A stretch of DNA of 64,000 bases, taken from NCBI RefSeq assembly GCF_026340565.1, contig NZ_JAPEPB010000001.1:7104001-7168000 (forward strand), in the 5' to 3' direction. Below are positions 8,090 to 16,709 of this stretch, piece after piece; position 1 is the first letter of the stretch; each line of letters begins with the position of its first letter. The translations under genes and the position numbers were made by a program. The stretch is from Kitasatospora sp. NBC_01287 (GTDB lineage: Bacteria; Actinomycetota; Actinomycetes; Streptomycetales; Streptomycetaceae). Under the pieces are notes generated by a model. The model was not told where the DNA came from. It did no database searches and saw nothing but the letters and a program-made list of their open reading frames with translations.

Positions 8090-9378
8090 TGAACGTCCGT
8101 GTCAGGATCGCCCTCGCCCTCACCGGCTGGCTCGCGCTGCTCGCCACCGCGCTGCCGGCCGGGCACCCGGTGCGGATCGGGGTGCTGGTGGCCTTCGTGC
8201 TCTGCTGCCCGGGGGCCGCCGCCGTGCGCCCGCGCGCCCGGCGCCGGGCCGGGGCGGCCGACGTGCTGGAGGACCTGGTGCTGGCGGTGGTCCTCAGCCT
8301 GGCCCTGGGCGCGCTGGTGGCCGAGGCCTTCTACCTGAACCACGCCTTCACCGTGCGGCGGGCGCTGCTGGTGCTGGCCGTCCTGACCAGCCTGCTGGCG
8401 CTGCGTCCCGAGCGGTGGCGGCCCTGGCGGCGCCGCGGCCGGGGTGCCGGCGCCGGGGCCGCTCCGGCCGGGGCACGCTCGGACGGTCCGCGGTCGGACG
8501 GCCCGCAGCGGCGCGGCGCCCACGGTGCCGGGCCGGTGCGGCGGGTGCGGCGGCCTCGGCGAGTGCTCGGGCCGTGGGCGGCGCTGGCCGGCGCGCTGCT
8601 GCTGACCGCGGGTTGCGCGAGCGCGACCGGCTCCGCCACCACCGACGCCTCGCCGGCCGCGCCGGGCAACTGGCACCAGGTCTTCGGGGACGACTTCAAC
8701 GGCCGGAGCCTGGACCACGCCCGCTGGGCCACCTGCTACGACTGGAACAACAACGGCTGCACCAACGGCAGCAACCACGAGCAGGAGTGGTATCAGCCGA
8801 GCCAGGTCACGGTCGGTGGCGGGTCGGCGACCCTCACGGCGCAGCGGCACACCACCCAGGGCACCGACGGCGTCAGCCATCCGTGGACCTCGGGCATGAT
8901 CACCACCGGTCGCGACTCCTGGTTCGCCCAGCCCCGGGAGACCTTCACCTACGGCTACTTCGCCGCCGCGCTGCGGATCCCGGCGCAGGCCGGCATGTTC
9001 CCGGCGTTCTGGCTGCTGCCGGACACCCGGGTCAGCCCGCCCGAGCTGGACATCGCGGAGTTCCCCGAGATCACCCAGCAGGTGCAGCTGAACGTGCACT
9101 GGCCCGGCCCCACGGGCGCCGACCAGTCCGCCGGCTCCACCTTCGGGCCGGTCGACTTCCCGGCCGGCACCCACGTCTTCGCGCTGGACTGGGAGCCGAA
9201 CTCGCTCACCTGGTACGTGGACGGCGTCCAGCGCTGGCAGCAGACCGATCCCGGGCGGATCCCGCACGTGCCGATGGAGCTGATCGTCAACCTCGCGGTC
9301 GGCTACCCCGCGCCGGCGCCGGCCTCGGTGGACTCGGCGGCCCTGCGCGTGGACTGGGTGCGGGTATGGCAGCACTGA
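8089..9378 (+). CDS. GH16 family hydrolase fused to an N-terminal membrane domain
   Basis: The 429-residue product has two parts. Residues 1-110 hold three or four membrane segments. After a Pro/Arg/Gly-rich linker, an Arg-rich stretch leads into a hydrophobic run ending in LLLTAGC near residue 180, which looks like a lipoprotein signal in the middle of the protein. Residues 190-429 form a GH16 beta-jelly-roll: the catalytic ELDIAE motif puts Glu319, Asp321 and Glu324 in place, with Trp-rich substrate strands around it. GH16 enzymes cut beta-1,3- or mixed beta-glucans, or act as transglycosylases. GGAGG lies 6 bases before ATG 8089. In this locus it may trim or release the polymer. Confidence 0.8.
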   Translation: MNVRVRIALALTGWLALLATALPAGHPVRIGVLVAFVLCCPGAAAVRPRARRRAGAADVLEDLVLAVVLSLALGALVAEAFYLNHAFTVRRALLVLAVLTSLLALRPERWRPWRRRGRGAGAGAAPAGARSDGPRSDGPQRRGAHGAGPVRRVRRPRRVLGPWAALAGALLLTAGCASATGSATTDASPAAPGNWHQVFGDDFNGRSLDHARWATCYDWNNNGCTNGSNHEQEWYQPSQVTVGGGSATLTAQRHTTQGTDGVSHPWTSGMITTGRDSWFAQPRETFTYGYFAAALRIPAQAGMFPAFWLLPDTRVSPPELDIAEFPEITQQVQLNVHWPGPTGADQSAGSTFGPVDFPAGTHVFALDWEPNSLTWYVDGVQRWQQTDPGRIPHVPMELIVNLAVGYPAPAPASVDSAALRVDWVRVWQH

Positions 9379-9428
9379 CCCCGGCCGGGCAGCAGCCCGC
9401 GCCGCCTCGCGTACCGGCTCTGCAGGCT

Positions 9429-9464
9429 GTACGGGCCGTACGGGCCGTGCGGGCCGTGCAGGCC
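9429..9464. repeat. 9 bp tandem repeat abutting a stop codon
   Basis: Four 9-base units of the type GTACGGGCC lie directly next to the stop codon (9465-9467) of the minus-strand flavoprotein gene, in the short gap between two convergent genes. Confidence 0.75.
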
Positions 9465-10748
9465 CTAGGACCGGGGCAGCGGGCTGCCGGTGCGGGCGGC
9501 GGCGACCGCGGCGGCGATCCGGCGGGCGGCGAAGCCCGTGCCGCAGACGAAGCGCAGCACCGGGCCGAAGGAGGCGGCGGCGGAGAGGCCGGCGAAGTAG
9601 AGGCCGCTGACCGAGGACTCCAGGTCGGCCGAGAGCCGCGGCGCGGTGCCCTGGCGGGCCAGCGCGCGGCTCAGCGGCGGGTCGAGCAGGGCCAGCCGGT
9701 CGAGGTCGACCCGGTAGCCGGTGGCGCAGAGCAGGTGGTCGGCCTCGACCACCTCGTCCCCGCCGTCCGCCCGGCGCAGCCGCAGCCGCACTCCCGCGCC
9801 GCCCGTCCCGCCCGCGCCGCCCGTCCCGCCCGCGTGCTCGGCGCCGTCCGCGCCGAGCACGGTGCGGTCGGTGAGCTGCGGGAACCGGTCGGCCACCCGG
9901 TCGCGCAGCCACCAGGCGCCGGAGGGGCCCAGCACGGTGCGCAGGAAGTGCTCCCTGGTGGGGTCCGGCAGATGGCGGTAGGCGGCCGGTGCCTTGGCGA
10001 AGGCCAGCAGCGACCAGCCGGGGCCCAGCGGCGAGGCGGGCTTGGCCAGCCGCAGCGGCAGCGGCCGGTCGGCGGGATCGTCGGTGGCCGGCGGGTCGCC
10101 GAAGAGCAGTTCCCCGGTGCGGGCCACCAGCACGGGACGGGCGCCGGCCTCGTGCAGCAGCGCCGCGCTCTCCAGCGCGGACTGCCCGGCGCCGAGCACC
10201 GCGATCCGGCGGCCGGCGAAGACCGCCAGGTCCGGGTGGTCGGCGGGGTGCGAGGCGGTCCCGCGCCCGACGAGCGGCCGCAGCGGCTCGGGGACGTGCG
10301 CGTACGGCCCCAGGCCGGTGGCCAGCACCACCTGGGCGCTGGCGTAGCTCTCGCCGGACTCCAGGGTGACCTGGAAGGCGCCGTCCTCGCGGGCGATCCG
10401 GCGCACCCGCTCGCGGCGCACCGCGGGCACGCAGCGCCGCTGGAACCACTGCCCGTAGTTGATGAACTCCTCGATGGGGACGGGATGCTGATCCTGGCCG
10501 GAGGGCCGCCCCTCGTCGGCGCGGAAGTCCGCGAGGCGGCAGCGCTCGCCGGGCGCCGAGATCGAGGAGGCGGACGGGGTGGACTTGAGGTACATCCCTC
10601 GCGGCATGCGCTCGCGCCAGCTCTCCATCGGCTCGCCGAACACCTGTGGTTCGATCCCGCGGGCCCGCAGGTGGGCGGCGACCGCGAGGCCGTAGGGTCC
10701 CGCACCGACGACGGTGACCGGGAGTTGCGAGTGGTCCGTGCTGTTCAT
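9465..10748 (-). CDS. FAD/NAD(P)-binding monooxygenase-like protein
   Basis: This 427-residue flavoprotein has a first Rossmann motif, VVGAGPYGLAVAAHL, near residue 15 and a second, VLGAGQSALESA, near residue 180. This two-dinucleotide layout is that of flavin-containing and N-hydroxylating monooxygenases. The substrate is unknown. ATG 10748 has AGGAGG 9 bases upstream, while a longer frame to 10811 has no such site. It is transcribed away from the ATP-grasp gene, sharing a 134-base control region. A Gly-rich repeat (GGTGGAGGTGGAG) near residue 310 is low complexity. Confidence 0.8.
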   Translation of the reverse strand: MNSTDHSQLPVTVVGAGPYGLAVAAHLRARGIEPQVFGEPMESWRERMPRGMYLKSTPSASSISAPGERCRLADFRADEGRPSGQDQHPVPIEEFINYGQWFQRRCVPAVRRERVRRIAREDGAFQVTLESGESYASAQVVLATGLGPYAHVPEPLRPLVGRGTASHPADHPDLAVFAGRRIAVLGAGQSALESAALLHEAGARPVLVARTGELLFGDPPATDDPADRPLPLRLAKPASPLGPGWSLLAFAKAPAAYRHLPDPTREHFLRTVLGPSGAWWLRDRVADRFPQLTDRTVLGADGAEHAGGTGGAGGTGGAGVRLRLRRADGGDEVVEADHLLCATGYRVDLDRLALLDPPLSRALARQGTAPRLSADLESSVSGLYFAGLSAAASFGPVLRFVCGTGFAARRIAAAVAAARTGSPLPRS

Positions 10749-10882
10749 CGCCTGACCTCCTGCGCGGGCGTGCTCTGTCCCCAGGATGCGTCCCGCCGTA
10801 TCGGGAGGCATCTTTCGAGCGGGGCCGGCCGGTGCGACCGGCGTCCGACCTGCCGGCCCGCGCCCGTCCCGGGGGGAGAGCC

Positions 10883-12094
10883 GTGACCGGCCCGGGGCTC
10901 GACCTCGACCGCGGCGTGCCCGCGCTGCTGGTCAAGGTCGGCCGCTATCCGCAGCACCCCGGCGGGCTCGGGGTGGTGCGGACCCTGGCCCGGTGCGGGG
11001 TGCCGGTGCTCGCGATGGTGGAGGACCGGTTCACCCCGGTCGCCCTCTCCCGCTACCTGGCCGGGCGGGCCGTGCGGCCGCCCAGCGGGCGTGAGGAGCC
11101 GGAGGAGCTGGTGCGCTCACTGCTGGCGGTCGCCGAGCGGATCGGGCGCCGCGCGATGGCGGTGCCCACCGACGACGAGGCGGCCCTCGTGCTGGCCGAG
11201 CACGCCGACCGCTTGCGGCAGGGCTTCCTGCTGCCGGCCGTGCCGCCGGGGCTGCCGCGCCGGCTGGCCAGCAAGGGCGAGCTCTACCGGATCTGCCAGG
11301 AGTACGGGGTGCCCACCGCGCGCTCGGCCACCCCGGCCGACCGGGCGGAGCTGCTGGCGGTCGGGCGGGAGTGGGGCTATCCGCTGGTGCTGAAGAACCT
11401 GGAGGCCTGGACCAGGCTGCGGGCGCCGGTGGTGGGCGGCACCACGTTGGTCCGCGACGAGGCCCAGCTGCGCGCGGCGGTGCCGGCGGAGGGCGCGCTC
11501 TCGGTGCTGGTCCAGGAGTACCTGCCGGCCGAGCGCTGCGAGGACTGGATCACCCACACCTACAACGGCGGCACGGGGCGCACCGAGCTGGTCTTCACCG
11601 GCCGCAAGCTGCGCTCCTGGCCGCCGGGAGCCGGCGTGACCAGCCGGGCGGACGCCCCGTGGAACGAGGAACTGGCCCTGATGGCATCCGAGTTGTGCGA
11701 GCGGCTGGGCTACCGGGGGCCGGCCGACATGGACTGGCGGCTGGACCGGCGCGACGGCCGCTACAAGCTGGTGGACTTCAACCCCCGGGTCGGCGCGCAG
11801 TTCCGGCTCTTCGAGAACGCCCGCGGGGTGGACCTGGTGCGCGCCATGCACCTGGACCTGACCGGGCGGGAGATCCCGCGGGCCCCCCAACTCACCTCGC
11901 GCAGCATGGTGGTGGGCCAGCTCGACCTGCCCTCGGCGCTCTGCTGGATCCGCGCGCACCGCCGGCTGCCGTCCGCGGTGCTGCCGCGCCGGGGTCTGCA
12001 GCGGGCCTGGCTCGCCTGCGACGACCCGCTGCCGGCGGCCGCCGAGGCGGGGCGGTTCGCCGCAACGGTGGCCCGCCGGCTGGCCGGGCGATGA
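10883..12094 (+). CDS. ATP-grasp domain protein (carboxylate-amine ligase-like)
   Basis: This 403-residue protein has an ATP-grasp fold: an N-terminal pre-ATP domain, YPLVLKNLEAW with a nucleotide-contacting Lys near residue 170, VLVQEYLP as the hinge, and VDFNPRVGAQFRLFE as the metal and phosphate motif. Family members join a carboxylate to an amine or thiol with ATP. GTG 10883 follows the strong site GGGGGGAGAG by 2 bases. It is divergent from a flavin monooxygenase, so the two may modify the same small molecule or sugar substituent. The last codons are partly copied 18-20 bases downstream. Confidence 0.8.
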   Translation: MTGPGLDLDRGVPALLVKVGRYPQHPGGLGVVRTLARCGVPVLAMVEDRFTPVALSRYLAGRAVRPPSGREEPEELVRSLLAVAERIGRRAMAVPTDDEAALVLAEHADRLRQGFLLPAVPPGLPRRLASKGELYRICQEYGVPTARSATPADRAELLAVGREWGYPLVLKNLEAWTRLRAPVVGGTTLVRDEAQLRAAVPAEGALSVLVQEYLPAERCEDWITHTYNGGTGRTELVFTGRKLRSWPPGAGVTSRADAPWNEELALMASELCERLGYRGPADMDWRLDRRDGRYKLVDFNPRVGAQFRLFENARGVDLVRAMHLDLTGREIPRAPQLTSRSMVVGQLDLPSALCWIRAHRRLPSAVLPRRGLQRAWLACDDPLPAAAEAGRFAATVARRLAGR

Positions 12095-12145
12095 CCGGCG
12101 GCCGGCCGGGGCGATGACGGACCACCACCGGGCGTGCCAGGACTC

Positions 12146-12177
12146 TTGACCAATCGTCATGTCCAGGCCAAATTGGC
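12146..12177 (+). promoter_or_regulatory. Protease promoter with palindromic operator
   Basis: TTGACC at 12146-12151 serves as a -35 candidate. About 17 bases on, the -10 region falls in the perfect 11-base palindrome GCCAAATTGGC (12167-12177), so a DNA-binding protein there would block the promoter. The protease start is 28 bases further. Confidence 0.4.
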
Positions 12178-12205
12178 AGGACCCCCACCTTCGAGGAGTC
12201 CCGCC

Positions 12206-13084
12206 GTGACGAACCCCCGCACGCCGAAGGCCCCGTTCATCCGCCGCGCGGCGCTGCCCGCGGCCCTGCTCACCCTGCTGCTCGGCGCCGCCGCCACCCC
12301 GGCCGGCGCCGCCGCGGCGGTGCCCGTCAGCGCGCCCGCGCCCGCGGCCGTCACCGTCAACTACGCCGGCACCGTCGCGCTCGACGACTGCTCCGGCTCG
12401 GTGGTCCGGATGCCGAACTCGCAGCCGACCGACCCCGCGCTGGTGCTCACCAACGGCCACTGCCTGGAGACCGGCATGCCGGACGCCGGCCAGGTGATCG
12501 TCAACCAGTCGTCCAACCGCAGCTTCACCCTGCTCAACGCCTCGGGCAGGGGCGTGGCGACGCTGCGCGCCAGCAAGGTCGTCTACGCGACCATGACCAA
12601 CACCGACGTGACGCTCTACCAGCTCACCACGACCTACGCCTCGATCCAGCAGCGGTACGGGATAAGCCCGTTGACCATATCCGCGGACCACCCGACGGCC
12701 GGCGCGGCGATCAAGGTGGTCTCCGGCTACTGGAAGAGGACCTACTCCTGCTCGATCGACGGGTTCGTCTACCAGCTGAAGGAGGGCGACTGGACCTGGA
12801 GCGACTCGGTCCGCTACACCTCCAGCTGCGACACCATCGGCGGTACCTCGGGCTCGCCGGTGATCGACACCAGCACCGGCCTGCTGGTGGCCGTCAACAA
12901 CACCGGCAACGAGGACGGTGAGAGCTGCACCGTGGACAACCCGTGCGAGGTCGACCAGAACGGCAACGTCACTGTCCACGAGGGCACCAACTACGCCGAG
13001 GAGACCTACCTGCTGACCGCCTGCTTCGACCCCGGCAACACGCTGGACCTCACGGCGGCGGGCTGCACGCTGCCCCGGCCGTAG
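12206..13084 (+). CDS. Secreted trypsin-like serine protease
   Basis: This 292-residue protein begins with a signal peptide: a basic start, a hydrophobic stretch at residues 17-34 and an Ala-rich cleavage area near 37. The chymotrypsin-fold triad is visible as His85 in TNGHC, Asp134 in NTDVTL and Ser215 in GGTSGSP. The Ser motif is GTSG in place of the classic GDSG. Paired cysteines suggest disulfides outside the cell. GTG 12206 follows GAGGAG. It appears to be a single-gene unit. Confidence 0.85.
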   Translation: MTNPRTPKAPFIRRAALPAALLTLLLGAAATPAGAAAAVPVSAPAPAAVTVNYAGTVALDDCSGSVVRMPNSQPTDPALVLTNGHCLETGMPDAGQVIVNQSSNRSFTLLNASGRGVATLRASKVVYATMTNTDVTLYQLTTTYASIQQRYGISPLTISADHPTAGAAIKVVSGYWKRTYSCSIDGFVYQLKEGDWTWSDSVRYTSSCDTIGGTSGSPVIDTSTGLLVAVNNTGNEDGESCTVDNPCEVDQNGNVTVHEGTNYAEETYLLTACFDPGNTLDLTAAGCTLPRP

Positions 13085-13099
13085 CGAGGTCCGGGCCGG

Positions 13100-13153
13100 T
13101 TGGGCCGGTTGGGCCGGTCGGTCCGGTCGGTCCGGTCGGGCTGGTCGGCCCGG
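13100..13153. repeat. Six 9 bp tandem units abutting a stop codon
   Basis: Six consecutive 9-base units, from TTGGGCCGG to TCGGCCCGG, end exactly at the stop codon (13154-13156) of the minus-strand Lrp gene, whose first bases TCAGG resemble a further unit. Confidence 0.8.
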
Positions 13154-13612
13154 TCAGGCCCCCGTCGGGATGCCCTCGTCCGGGCGCACCAGCTTCAGCG
13201 GCAGGTGGGAGTTGACCTGGGCGATCCCCGGCAGGCCGCACAGTACCTCGGTGTGGAAGCGCTCGTAGGCGGCCAGGTCGGTCACGGCGACCCGGAGCAG
13301 GTAGTCCGGGTCGCCGAACAGCCGGTGCGCCTCGACGACCTCGGGCAGCGCCGCCACCTGGTGCTCGAACTCGGTGACCGTCGGCTTGTCCTCGCGGGCC
13401 ATCACCACGGTCACGAAGGCCTGGAAGCCCAGGCCCAGCGAGGCCCCGTCGAGCAGCGCGCGATAGCCGCGGATCACCCCGTCCTGCTCCAGCTGGCGCA
13501 CCCGGCGCAGGCAGGGGGAGGGGGTCAGGCCGACCCGATCGGCCAGCTCGGCGTTGGTCAGCCGGCCGTCCTGCTGGAGTTCGCGCAGGATTCTGCGGTC
13601 GATGCGGTCCAT
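13154..13612 (-). CDS. Lrp/AsnC family transcriptional regulator
   Basis: This 152-residue protein has an N-terminal winged helix (DRIDRRILRELQQDGR, then LADRVGLTPSPCLRRVRQLE) and a C-terminal RAM ligand-sensing domain ending with VNSHLPLK. Lrp-type proteins sense amino acids. It is divergent from a LysE-type exporter 85 bases away, the usual partnership in which the regulator controls the exporter. ATG 13612 matches the family's usual start; a start 6 codons upstream is possible. Confidence 0.88.
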   Translation of the reverse strand: MDRIDRRILRELQQDGRLTNAELADRVGLTPSPCLRRVRQLEQDGVIRGYRALLDGASLGLGFQAFVTVVMAREDKPTVTEFEHQVAALPEVVEAHRLFGDPDYLLRVAVTDLAAYERFHTEVLCGLPGIAQVNSHLPLKLVRPDEGIPTGA

Positions 13613-13661
13613 GGCGCAATATCCTGCCACAATGGCCGAGAGTGTCGCCCGAACTGGCCAT
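13612..13661. promoter_or_regulatory. Divergent control region with inverted repeats
   Basis: Two inverted repeats lie between the Lrp and LysE genes: TGGC-N10-GCCA (13612-13629) and ATGGCC-N18-GGCCAT (13632-13637 with 13656-13661). Both are plausible Lrp-family sites. TAGCGT at 13683-13688 is a candidate -10 for the exporter, giving almost no leader. Confidence 0.35.
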
Positions 13662-13697
13662 CGGCTGCCACGCCTGTTCGGTTAGCGTCGCCGCATC

Positions 13698-14321
13698 ATG
13701 AACACCCACCTGCTGCTGCTCTTCCTGGGCGTCGACCTGCTGCTCGTCTGCACCCCCGGGCCCGACTGGCTCTACGTCGTCGCCCGCAGCCTCGGCCAGG
13801 GCCGCCGCACCGGGCTGACCGCGGTGGCCGGCATCTGCGCCGGCTACGCCGCGCACACCCTGCTGGCCGCCGCCGGCCTGGCCGCCGCGCTGCGCGCGAT
13901 ACCCGCCGCGCTGCCCGCGCTGCGCTACGTCGGCGCCGCCTACCTGGTGCTCATCGCGGTCAACCTGCTGCGCTCGGCCCGCCGCGGCACCCCCGCGCTC
14001 GCCGCCGCCGGCGACCAGCCGACGGCGGCCGTGCTGCGGCAGAGCGTGCTCACCGCGCTGCTCAACCCCAAGGGCCTGCTGCTCTACCTCTCGCTGATCC
14101 CGCAGTTCATCTCCCCGCACGCCGCGCTGCCGATCGGCGGCCAGGTGGCCGTGCTCGGTGCCCTCAACGTGCTGGCCTGCGCGGGGATCTACGGTGCCCT
14201 CGCGCTGCTGGCCGGCCGGGCCGGCAACTCGCTGACCACCAGCGAGCGCGGTGCCCGCCGGGTCTCCACCGCCTCGGCCGTGATCCTGCTCGCGGTGGCG
14301 GCGGTGACCGCGAGCGCCTGA
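13698..14321 (+). CDS. LysE family amino acid exporter
   Basis: This 207-residue membrane protein has about six hydrophobic segments and the LysE/RhtB marks PGPDWLYV near residue 20, GICAGYAAHTLLA, and NPKGLLLYLS near residue 120. Such proteins export amino acids or related metabolites. The neighbour is a divergent Lrp-type regulator. ATG 13698 is the family start; no clear Shine-Dalgarno site is seen, in line with a very short or absent leader. Confidence 0.85.
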   Translation: MNTHLLLLFLGVDLLLVCTPGPDWLYVVARSLGQGRRTGLTAVAGICAGYAAHTLLAAAGLAAALRAIPAALPALRYVGAAYLVLIAVNLLRSARRGTPALAAAGDQPTAAVLRQSVLTALLNPKGLLLYLSLIPQFISPHAALPIGGQVAVLGALNVLACAGIYGALALLAGRAGNSLTTSERGARRVSTASAVILLAVAAVTASA

Positions 14322-14415
14322 CCCGGCCCGCCGCCTGCCGCGGACTTCGGGAAGTACGGCTGATCCGAAGCGAACTGATGGACCTTCAGCACGTTCGCTG
14401 GCAGGCTCTGCTGCC

Positions 14416-16002
14416 GTGGACACCAGCGCCTACCGGATGCTCGTCGAGAGCGGGCACGACTACGTCAGCACCGGCTCGATCGCCGACGCCGAGCTGCGCG
14501 CCTGGCTGGCTGCGGAAGGCGTGGACCTGCTCGCCCCCGGGATCCGGCTGGACGTCGACTCCGAGGCCAACCTGCACGGCGCCTACACCCGCTGGCGGCT
14601 GCGCGAGAGCCGGCCCGAAGGCCTGCGGCAGACCACGCTGCTGGTGCGCGCGCGGGTCGGCGACGCCGCGCCGTGGGTGCGGCTGGAGGCCGAGCAGCTG
14701 CCCGCCGTCCCGGGCGCCCACCCGGCCTGGAGCCCGGCGCCCGGGCTGGCCGCCCCGCTGCTCACCGCGCTGCGGGCGCGTGACGGCGCGGTGGCGGTGA
14801 CCGCCGCCCCCGCCGAGGTGCGTCCCGGCGACCTGCCCCGGGTGCTGGCGGAGCTGCGCGAGGAGCGGCGCCGACTGCCCATCGTGGTCCTCGCCGTGCC
14901 GCCCGCGCTCGCCGCGCCGCTCACCCGCGAGCTGCCCGGGCTCGCCGTCGCGTACCTGCTCACCCCCGAGGCGGAGCCCGCGTTCAACCGCGCGCTCGCG
15001 CACCACCCGGTCCCCGTCGGTGGCGCGCGCACCTATCTGCCCGGGGTCGAGCCGGACCGGCCGGCCGACGTCTTCCGGCACCCGGTGACCCCGGGCCTGC
15101 CGCACCAGCGCGAGCACGCCGCCCAGCTGCTGGCCCGGCTGCCGCGCCGGCTGGCCGCCCGGACCCCGCTGCCCGCCGAGCTCGCCACCGTCCCCGCGCT
15201 GCGCACCCGGCCCGCCGCCGGCGCGGACCGCGACGAGCTGGCCCGGCTGCGCGCCGACAACACCGTGCTGAACGGCCTGCTCGACGAGGCCGCGCACGAG
15301 GAGGGCGCGCGGCTCAAGGAGTTGGGCGAGCTGCGTCTGGAGCTGCGCGAGCAGGAGGAGCACGCCTTCGAGCTCTCCGTCGAGCTGGCCGAGCGGGCCG
15401 CGGAACTACGCGGCGCCGAAGCCCAGTTGCGCGACCTGCAGCGTGACCTGGCGGCGCTCGGCGCACCGGGCGCCGCGGTGCGGCTGTCGCCGCGCGTCCC
15501 GCACCACGGGCCGGGCGGCTTCGAGACGCTGCTCGACCGGATCGGCGAGCTGCCCGAGCTGCGCTTCACCGGCAGCCGCCGGGTGACCGTCGAGCTGGAC
15601 GCCCAGGCGCTGGGCGCCGACTGGGCCGCCACCGCCTGGGACGCGCTGCTCGCGCTGCAGGACTACGCGCGGGCCAAGCGGCAGGGCGAGCACCTGCGCG
15701 ACTTCCTGCACTGGTGCCGCGACACGCCGCCGGGCGGCCACCGGTTCCCGCCGGGCAAGGTGGTGCGCGACGAGTCGCCGCAGACCGCGGGCCGCAAGGC
15801 CTGGCGCCTGCAGCGGACCTTCCCGGTGCCGGCGGCGGTGGACCCCAGCGGCACCGTCTTCATGGGCGCCCACCTGCGGATCGGCGCGGGCCACGGCAAG
15901 GCGCCGCGGCTGCACTTCCACGACGCTTCGGCGCACGGCGGCCTGATCTACCTCGGCTACCTCGGTCCGCACCTCGACAACACGCTGAGCAGCGGAATCT
16001 GA
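14416..16002 (+). CDS. Orphan protein with central coiled coil, unknown function
   Basis: I do not recognise this 528-residue protein. An N-terminal region of about 250 residues is followed by a Leu/Glu-rich heptad stretch (about residues 270-350: LARLRADN, LKELGELRLELREQEEHAFEL) that should form a coiled coil. The last 160 residues are compact and end with a conserved-looking LIYLGYLGPHLDN segment. Such an end is typical of a folded domain of unknown role in actinomycete proteins. GTG 14416 is used; CAGGCT lies 8 bases before it, so the message may be leaderless. Its TGA sits in a 15-base palindrome shared with the convergent TetR gene. Confidence 0.6.
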   Translation: MDTSAYRMLVESGHDYVSTGSIADAELRAWLAAEGVDLLAPGIRLDVDSEANLHGAYTRWRLRESRPEGLRQTTLLVRARVGDAAPWVRLEAEQLPAVPGAHPAWSPAPGLAAPLLTALRARDGAVAVTAAPAEVRPGDLPRVLAELREERRRLPIVVLAVPPALAAPLTRELPGLAVAYLLTPEAEPAFNRALAHHPVPVGGARTYLPGVEPDRPADVFRHPVTPGLPHQREHAAQLLARLPRRLAARTPLPAELATVPALRTRPAAGADRDELARLRADNTVLNGLLDEAAHEEGARLKELGELRLELREQEEHAFELSVELAERAAELRGAEAQLRDLQRDLAALGAPGAAVRLSPRVPHHGPGGFETLLDRIGELPELRFTGSRRVTVELDAQALGADWAATAWDALLALQDYARAKRQGEHLRDFLHWCRDTPPGGHRFPPGKVVRDESPQTAGRKAWRLQRTFPVPAAVDPSGTVFMGAHLRIGAGHGKAPRLHFHDASAHGGLIYLGYLGPHLDNTLSSGI

Positions 16003-16013
16003 CGGAGCGTCAG
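15999..16013. terminator. CTGACG-N3-CGTCAG palindrome between convergent genes
   Basis: CTGACG-GAG-CGTCAG contains the TGA stop of the orphan gene on one strand and the TGA stop of the TetR gene on the other. It is one of several near-identical palindromes in the window (45359, 54233, 59465). It may act as a short bidirectional terminator or be a dispersed repeat. Confidence 0.4.
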
Positions 16014-16666
16014 GCTGTCGGGGTGGCCTGGGCAGTGTCGGCGACGCTGGTGGCGCCGGCGGCGCCGAGCATCCGCAGCACCAGGTCGGCGTAGCGGGTG
16101 CCCAGCTCCTCGGGGCTCTCACTGCTGCGCTCGTTGTACCAGCGGGCCACGTCGATGCCGAGCGAGGTGACCGCGCGAGCGGTGGTGCGGGTCTCGGCGA
16201 CGCTGAAGACGCCGGCCGCCGCGCCCTCCTCGATCAGCCGCATCACCGTGTCCTCGATCCGCCGCCGCAGCTCGGCCACCACCGCGAAGTCCTCCTCCGG
16301 CAGGGCGCGCAGCTCGTAGTTGACGATCCGCCCCACGGTGTGGCCGCGTGCGTGCCAGGCGGTGAACCGCTCGACCAGCCTGCGCATCCGGGCCGCCGGA
16401 TCGGTGCCGTCCGCCGCGGCCTCCTCGACCAGCGCGAGGGTGGCGGCATGCCCGTTGCGGCTGATCTCGGCGAGCAGCGCGGCCTTGGAGGGGTAGTGGA
16501 TGTAGAGCGCGGCGGGGCTCATCCCGGCGGCGGTGGCGATGTCCCGGGTGGTGGTGGCGTGGAAGCCGCGTGAGGCGAAGGACTCGACGGCGGCGAGCAG
16601 CAGCCGGCGCGCGGCCTCGGGACGCTCCCCGGGCCACAGGTCGGCGAGGTGCTGCTCGGTGGTCAT
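16010..16666 (-). CDS. TetR family repressor of the adjacent acyl-CoA regulon
   Basis: This 218-residue protein has a TetR helix-turn-helix (residues 15-65: LLLAAVESFASRGFHATTTRDIA, then MSPAALYIHYPSKAALL) and an alpha-helical ligand domain. ATG 16666 has GAGG 9 bases upstream; an ATG 9 bases earlier overlaps that site. It is divergent from the SDR operon. A 16-base palindrome lies between them and recurs before the kinase/ACAD operon, so this protein is the likely common repressor, probably responding to an acyl-CoA. Confidence 0.87.
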   Translation of the reverse strand: MTTEQHLADLWPGERPEAARRLLLAAVESFASRGFHATTTRDIATAAGMSPAALYIHYPSKAALLAEISRNGHAATLALVEEAAADGTDPAARMRRLVERFTAWHARGHTVGRIVNYELRALPEEDFAVVAELRRRIEDTVMRLIEEGAAAGVFSVAETRTTARAVTSLGIDVARWYNERSSESPEELGTRYADLVLRMLGAAGATSVADTAQATPTA

Positions 16667-16709
16667 GGTCGACATCCTCGCACGGGCACGGATCGGGGCA
16701 GGCGGACGG

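Noticed and set aside
8053..10935. 960-codon minus-strand open frame over the GH16 and flavoprotein genes
   Set aside because: It is in the wrong frame for the flavoprotein and antisense to GH16; no motif is seen.
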